From: Pseudomonadota bacterium
GTDB lineage: Bacteria > Pseudomonadota > Gammaproteobacteria > Xanthomonadales > Xanthomonadaceae
Assembly (NCBI GenBank): GCA_023391775.1
Contig: JAEWAG010000336.1
Location: forward strand, 1 to 19,680
Reading direction: 5' to 3'
DNA length: 19,680 bases
Part shown: positions 17,055 through 19,680 of the stretch, in pieces
Numbering within the stretch: position 1 is the first letter of the stretch
Layout: every line of letters begins with the position of its first letter
Position numbers and translations under genes: made by a program
Notes under the pieces: model-generated
What the model was told of the DNA's origin: nothing
Database searches by the model: none
What the model saw: only the letters and a program-made list of their open reading frames with translations

Positions 17055-17486
17055 ATGCCTGATTTGAAGTCCAACGCCCGCAGGGCCACCGTCCCGCGTC
17101 CCGCAGCCGAAGCCGCGCTGGCGGGCGAAACTGGCGCTCCCTTGCGTCGTGCCCTCTGGCTCGATGCGCTGGACCAGCAGTTGCGTCCCCATCTGCCCTC
17201 CGGGTCGGCAAGCCATTGCAGGCTCGCCAATGTGTCCGGCGGACAGCTCGTTTTTGTCACCGATTCGCCGGTCTGGCGGGCGCGGCTGCGCCTGGCAGAA
17301 GCCGAACTCCTCGATGCGGCCCGCTCCGTCGGGCTGAACCCCACTGCAGTCATCATCAAAACGACCACCGTGCCGCTGCATCCGCCTGTATCGCGGACAA
17401 CGTCTCCCCCGGTTTCAGCGACCGCCCGTAAAGCCGTGAGCGACGCGTTGGCATCCTTGCGGGACCCTCCTCCGGAAGATCCCTGA
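17055..17486 (+). CDS. dciA: DciA (DUF721), replicative helicase loader
   Basis: This 143-residue protein has the DUF721/DciA core at about residues 30-105: L-D-A-L-D-Q-Q-L-R-P-H-L-P, S-H-C-R-L-A-N-V-S-G-G-Q-L-V-F-V-T-D-S-P-V-W-R-A-R-L-R, and L-L-D-A-A-R-S-V-G-L-N-P-T-A-V-I-I-K. DciA proteins interact with and load DnaB helicase in bacteria without DnaC/DnaI. The C-terminal 40 residues are Pro/Thr/Ser-rich and probably disordered. I use ATG 17055; a TTG start at 17013 would overlap the M23 gene and has no better ribosome site. Its position next to lpxC matches Pseudomonas. It points away from the M23 gene and converges with lpxC. Confidence 0.85.
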   Translation: MPDLKSNARRATVPRPAAEAALAGETGAPLRRALWLDALDQQLRPHLPSGSASHCRLANVSGGQLVFVTDSPVWRARLRLAEAELLDAARSVGLNPTAVIIKTTTVPLHPPVSRTTSPPVSATARKAVSDALASLRDPPPEDP

Positions 17487-17808
17487 CGGCTGTCCGGGAG
17501 TCCTCCCCTCCCGGTGTGCCGCCGCTGCCCGACCGGTTGGTTGATACCGCAACCAGCGAGCAGTGGGGGGCATCCTAGCCTCACATTCCGCTCACGTCGT
17601 TAGCGGATCGTTATAAATTCGTTATGCAAGCCCCGGAATCCGGATCGGATTCACGCTTTGTAGATCCGGATGAAAGGTGCACCAATCGGGTGCAGGACGC
17701 CGGCGGGATGCGGACACGCCAGCGCAAGATCGCAGCCGGCAGGCCGCAACCTCTTCCAGATCAATGGGTTGCCACTCGCAGGGGCCGGGCATGGCCGGCC
17801 GCAGTGAC
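17487..17808. other. 322-nt convergent dciA-lpxC spacer with several hairpins
   Basis: No gene is supported. A 7-bp hairpin (17494-17514) follows dciA without a T tract. An AT-rich patch at 17610-17624 is flanked by inverted repeats CCGCT/AGCGG (17588-17606), GAATCCG/CGGATTC (17636-17652) and CCGGATC/GATCCGG (17640-17670). No clear lpxC terminator was found. Confidence 0.55.
17494..17514 (+). terminator. Weak terminator-like hairpin after dciA
   Basis: Arms CCGGGAG/CTCCCGG with a 7-nt loop start 8 nt past the dciA stop. No T run follows, so intrinsic termination is doubtful. Confidence 0.35.
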
Positions 17809-18720
17809 TCAGGCGAGGGCTGCGGTGCCGTAGGCCAGCGGCGCCGGCAGCGCGGCGTCTTCGAAGCTGACCTTTTCCCAGGCCGTGGCGTCGGCCATCA
17901 GCGCGCGCACCAGCTTGTTGTTGAGCGCGTGGCCGGACTTGAAGCCTTCGTACGCCCCCAGTACCGGGCCGCCGGCCAGGTAGAGGTCGCCGATGGCGTC
18001 GAGGATCTTGTGGCGGACGAACTCGTCCGCGTAGCGCAGGCCGTCCTCGTTGAGCACGCGGAACTCGTCCAGCACGATGGCGTTGTCCATCGAGCCGCCC
18101 AGGCCGAGGTTGAGGTCGCGCATGTACTCCAGGTCGCGCATGAAACCGAAGGTGCGCGCGCGGGAGATCTCGCGAATGTAGGCCGCGGTCGAGAAGTCGA
18201 GCACGTGGTGCGACTGCCGGGCCGGGATCATCGGGTGGTCGAACTGGATGGTGAACTCCAGGCGGTAGCCGTCGCAGGGCGTAAACCGCGCGACCTTGTC
18301 GCCCTCGCGCACTTCCACTTCCTTGAGCACGCGGATGAAGCGCTTCGGCGCGTCCTGCTCCTCGATGCCGGCGGACTGCAGCAGGAACACGAACGGGCCG
18401 GCGGAACCGTCCATGATCGGCAGCTCGGCCGAGGACAGCTCCACTATCATGTTGTCGATGCCCAGGCCGGCGGTGGCCGACATCAGGTGCTCGACGGTCT
18501 GGATCTTGGCCGCGCCGCAGGTCAGCCCCGTGCACAGCGTGGTCTCGGTGACCAGGTCGGCGGCCGCAGGCACCTCGACCACGGGATCAAGGTCGGTGCG
18601 ACGGAACACGATGCCGTGGTCGACGGGCGCGGGGCGCAGGGTCATGTAGACCTTGTTGCCGCTGTGCAGGCCGACGCCTGTGGCTCGGATCGTGTTCTTG
18701 AGGGTGCGCTGCCGGGTCAT
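17809..18720 (-). CDS. lpxC: LpxC, UDP-3-O-acyl-N-acetylglucosamine deacetylase
   Basis: This 303-residue zinc deacetylase catalyses the committed step of lipid A synthesis in the cytoplasm. The N-terminus [21 protein letters not shown] matches the family and sets ATG 18720; the frame's 27-residue upstream extension is rejected. Zinc ligands are H78 (V-E77-H78-L-M-S-A), H237 and D241 ([13 protein letters not shown]), with E77 as general base and H264 (S-G-H-A-L-N-N) as acid. Full length, no anomalies. It lies downstream of ftsZ behind a terminator, so it has its own promoter. A TATTCT at 18767-18772 on the minus strand is a possible -10; no good -35 was seen. Confidence 0.98.
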   Translation of the reverse strand: MTRQRTLKNTIRATGVGLHSGNKVYMTLRPAPVDHGIVFRRTDLDPVVEVPAAADLVTETTLCTGLTCGAAKIQTVEHLMSATAGLGIDNMIVELSSAELPIMDGSAGPFVFLLQSAGIEEQDAPKRFIRVLKEVEVREGDKVARFTPCDGYRLEFTIQFDHPMIPARQSHHVLDFSTAAYIREISRARTFGFMRDLEYMRDLNLGLGGSMDNAIVLDEFRVLNEDGLRYADEFVRHKILDAIGDLYLAGGPVLGAYEGFKSGHALNNKLVRALMADATAWEKVSFEDAALPAPLAYGTAALA

Positions 18721-18870
18721 GTGTCTGGTGTGCGACGGTGGGGTGGTGTCGCTCGGGCGTGGCGAGAATAGCATGCGCGGCCATGAACCCCGGCCAAGCA
18801 TGCAGGCCGGAACGCAGCAGCGGCGCGGGTTTCAGGCGGTTCTGCGCGTCCTGCCCCGCTCACGCGGAGC

Positions 18871-18901
18871 GGAAAACCTGCCGGGCCTTGCGGCCCGGCA
18901 G
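18871..18901 (-). terminator. Rho-independent terminator of ftsZ
   Basis: A perfect 10-bp stem CTGCCGGGCC/GGCCCGGCAG (18878-18901) with a 4-nt loop is followed on the minus strand by GTTTTCC. It lies about 95 nt past the ftsZ stop and separates ftsZ from lpxC. Confidence 0.82.
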
Positions 18902-18996
18902 CAGGAGGACACGGTTGCCAGCCGCCCGGTGGGAGCGGTGGCGGGCAAGCACCCACAGGCGGACATGGCGTTCCGCATGCGGGGTGGTGCGCTGGA

Positions 18997-19680
18997 TCAG
19001 TCGGCCTGGCGACGCAGGAACGCCGGGATGTCCAGGTAGTCGTTCGGCAGCTCCGCGGCCGGGGTGACGGCCGGGGCGGCGGTCGAACCGGTGGCGCTGC
19101 CCGGACGGCGCAGGCCCATGACGTTGGCCGCGGTGGCGACCGCATCGGGGCTGAAACCCTCGTCGATCGGCAGGCCGGTGGTGGCGTCGCGGACAACGCG
19201 CATCGGACGCTGCACCTCCTGGCGCAGGCCGGCGTCGCGGCTGCCGAACTCGCGCTCGCGCACCGGCTGGCGGGCCGCGGCGCGGTTCAGGCCGGTGGCC
19301 ACCACGGTCACGCGCACTTCGTCCTGCATGTCCGGATCCAGCACGGTGCCGACCACCACGGTCGCGTCCTCGGAAGCAAAGGCTTCGATCGAGCGGCCGA
19401 TCTCGTCGAACTCGGCCATCGTGAAGTCCGGGCCGGCGGTGATGTTGACCAGGATGCCGTTGGCACCGGCCAGGTTGACGTCGTCCAGCAGCGGGTTCTG
19501 GATGGCGGCCTCGGCGGCGGCCTGGGCGCGGTCGTCGCCGCGGGCGCTGCCGGAGCCCATCATCGCCAGGCCCATCTCGGACATGACGGTGCGCACGTCG
19601 GCGAAGTCGACGTTGATCAGGCCCGGGCGCACGATCAGGTCGGCGATGCCCTGCACCGCGCCCTGCAGCACGTCGTTGGC
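18997..19680 (-). CDS. ftsZ: FtsZ, cell-division GTPase (C-terminal part; 5' end beyond window)
   Basis: The last 227 codons of the tubulin-like Z-ring protein are present, and the frame stays open to the window edge (A-N-D-V-L-Q-G). The catalytic T7 loop L-I-N-V-D-F-A-D-V, which completes the GTPase site of the neighbouring subunit, is visible, followed by the C-terminal GTPase-activating subdomain (I-L-V-N-I-T-A-G ... V-V-V-G-T-V-L-D). A variable linker of about 80 residues leads to the conserved tail [12 protein letters not shown], which binds FtsA and ZipA. It is upstream of lpxC in the standard dcw order. Confidence 0.98.
   Translation of the reverse strand, partial: ANDVLQGAVQGIADLIVRPGLINVDFADVRTVMSEMGLAMMGSGSARGDDRAQAAAEAAIQNPLLDDVNLAGANGILVNITAGPDFTMAEFDEIGRSIEAFASEDATVVVGTVLDPDMQDEVRVTVVATGLNRAAARQPVREREFGSRDAGLRQEVQRPMRVVRDATTGLPIDEGFSPDAVATAANVMGLRRPGSATGSTAAPAVTPAAELPNDYLDIPAFLRRQAD

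Noticed and set aside
17624..17833. Small plus-strand frame of 69 codons in the dciA-lpxC spacer
   Set aside because: It runs into the lpxC 3' end on the opposite strand, lacks a ribosome site and has no recognisable motif.

Overview
The window is high-GC gammaproteobacterial chromosome, most likely Xanthomonadaceae or a close relative (Lysobacter/Luteimonas/Xanthomonas type). The evidence is a prepilin peptidase without the usual tetracysteine motif, paired four-cysteine PilA pilins between pilB and pilC, a DciA-type helicase loader, and a MutT-ThiE-like fusion next to secA. This placement is inferred from gene content and order; no database search was run.

Layout, left to right. (1) Positions 1-1774, minus strand: ybgC-tolQ-tolR, the Tol-Pal envelope cluster, cut off just where tolA should begin. 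(2) 1775-3057: a RAYT-like (REP-associated tyrosine transposase family) protein that has lost its catalytic residues, plus a 580-nt tract with no recognisable gene. (3) 3058-10614: a type IV pilus locus. On the minus strand it runs pilA1, pilA2, a polytopic membrane protein with an ICMT-like methyltransferase end, a secreted serine hydrolase of the class C beta-lactamase family, and pilB. On the plus strand, divergent from pilA1, are pilC and pilD. (4) 10657-12407: coaE (plus) convergent with a Nudix/ThiE-like fusion (minus). (5) 12408-13157: a second long gene-free tract. (6) 13158-19680: secA, an M23 peptidase, dciA (plus), lpxC and the 3' part of ftsZ.

The right half keeps the old enterobacterial order ftsZ-lpxC-secA-mutT-coaE-pilC(hofC)-pilB(hofB)-pilA(ppdD). 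Here pilD joins pilC and coaE, and yacG and zapD are missing between mutT and coaE.

The most interesting part is 4883-8160. Each of the two pilin genes has its own good -24/-12 (sigma-54) promoter. The terminator of pilA1 shares a base with the -24 box of pilA2. The second pilin is followed by a two-gene cassette (methyltransferase-like membrane protein and serine hydrolase, with a TGATG stop/start overlap) of visibly lower GC, ending before pilB. I read this as an acquired, RpoN-controlled second-pilin unit with possible pilin- or envelope-modifying functions. The modification role is a hypothesis. The predicted pilA1 transcript also begins in a perfect 10-bp stem-loop.
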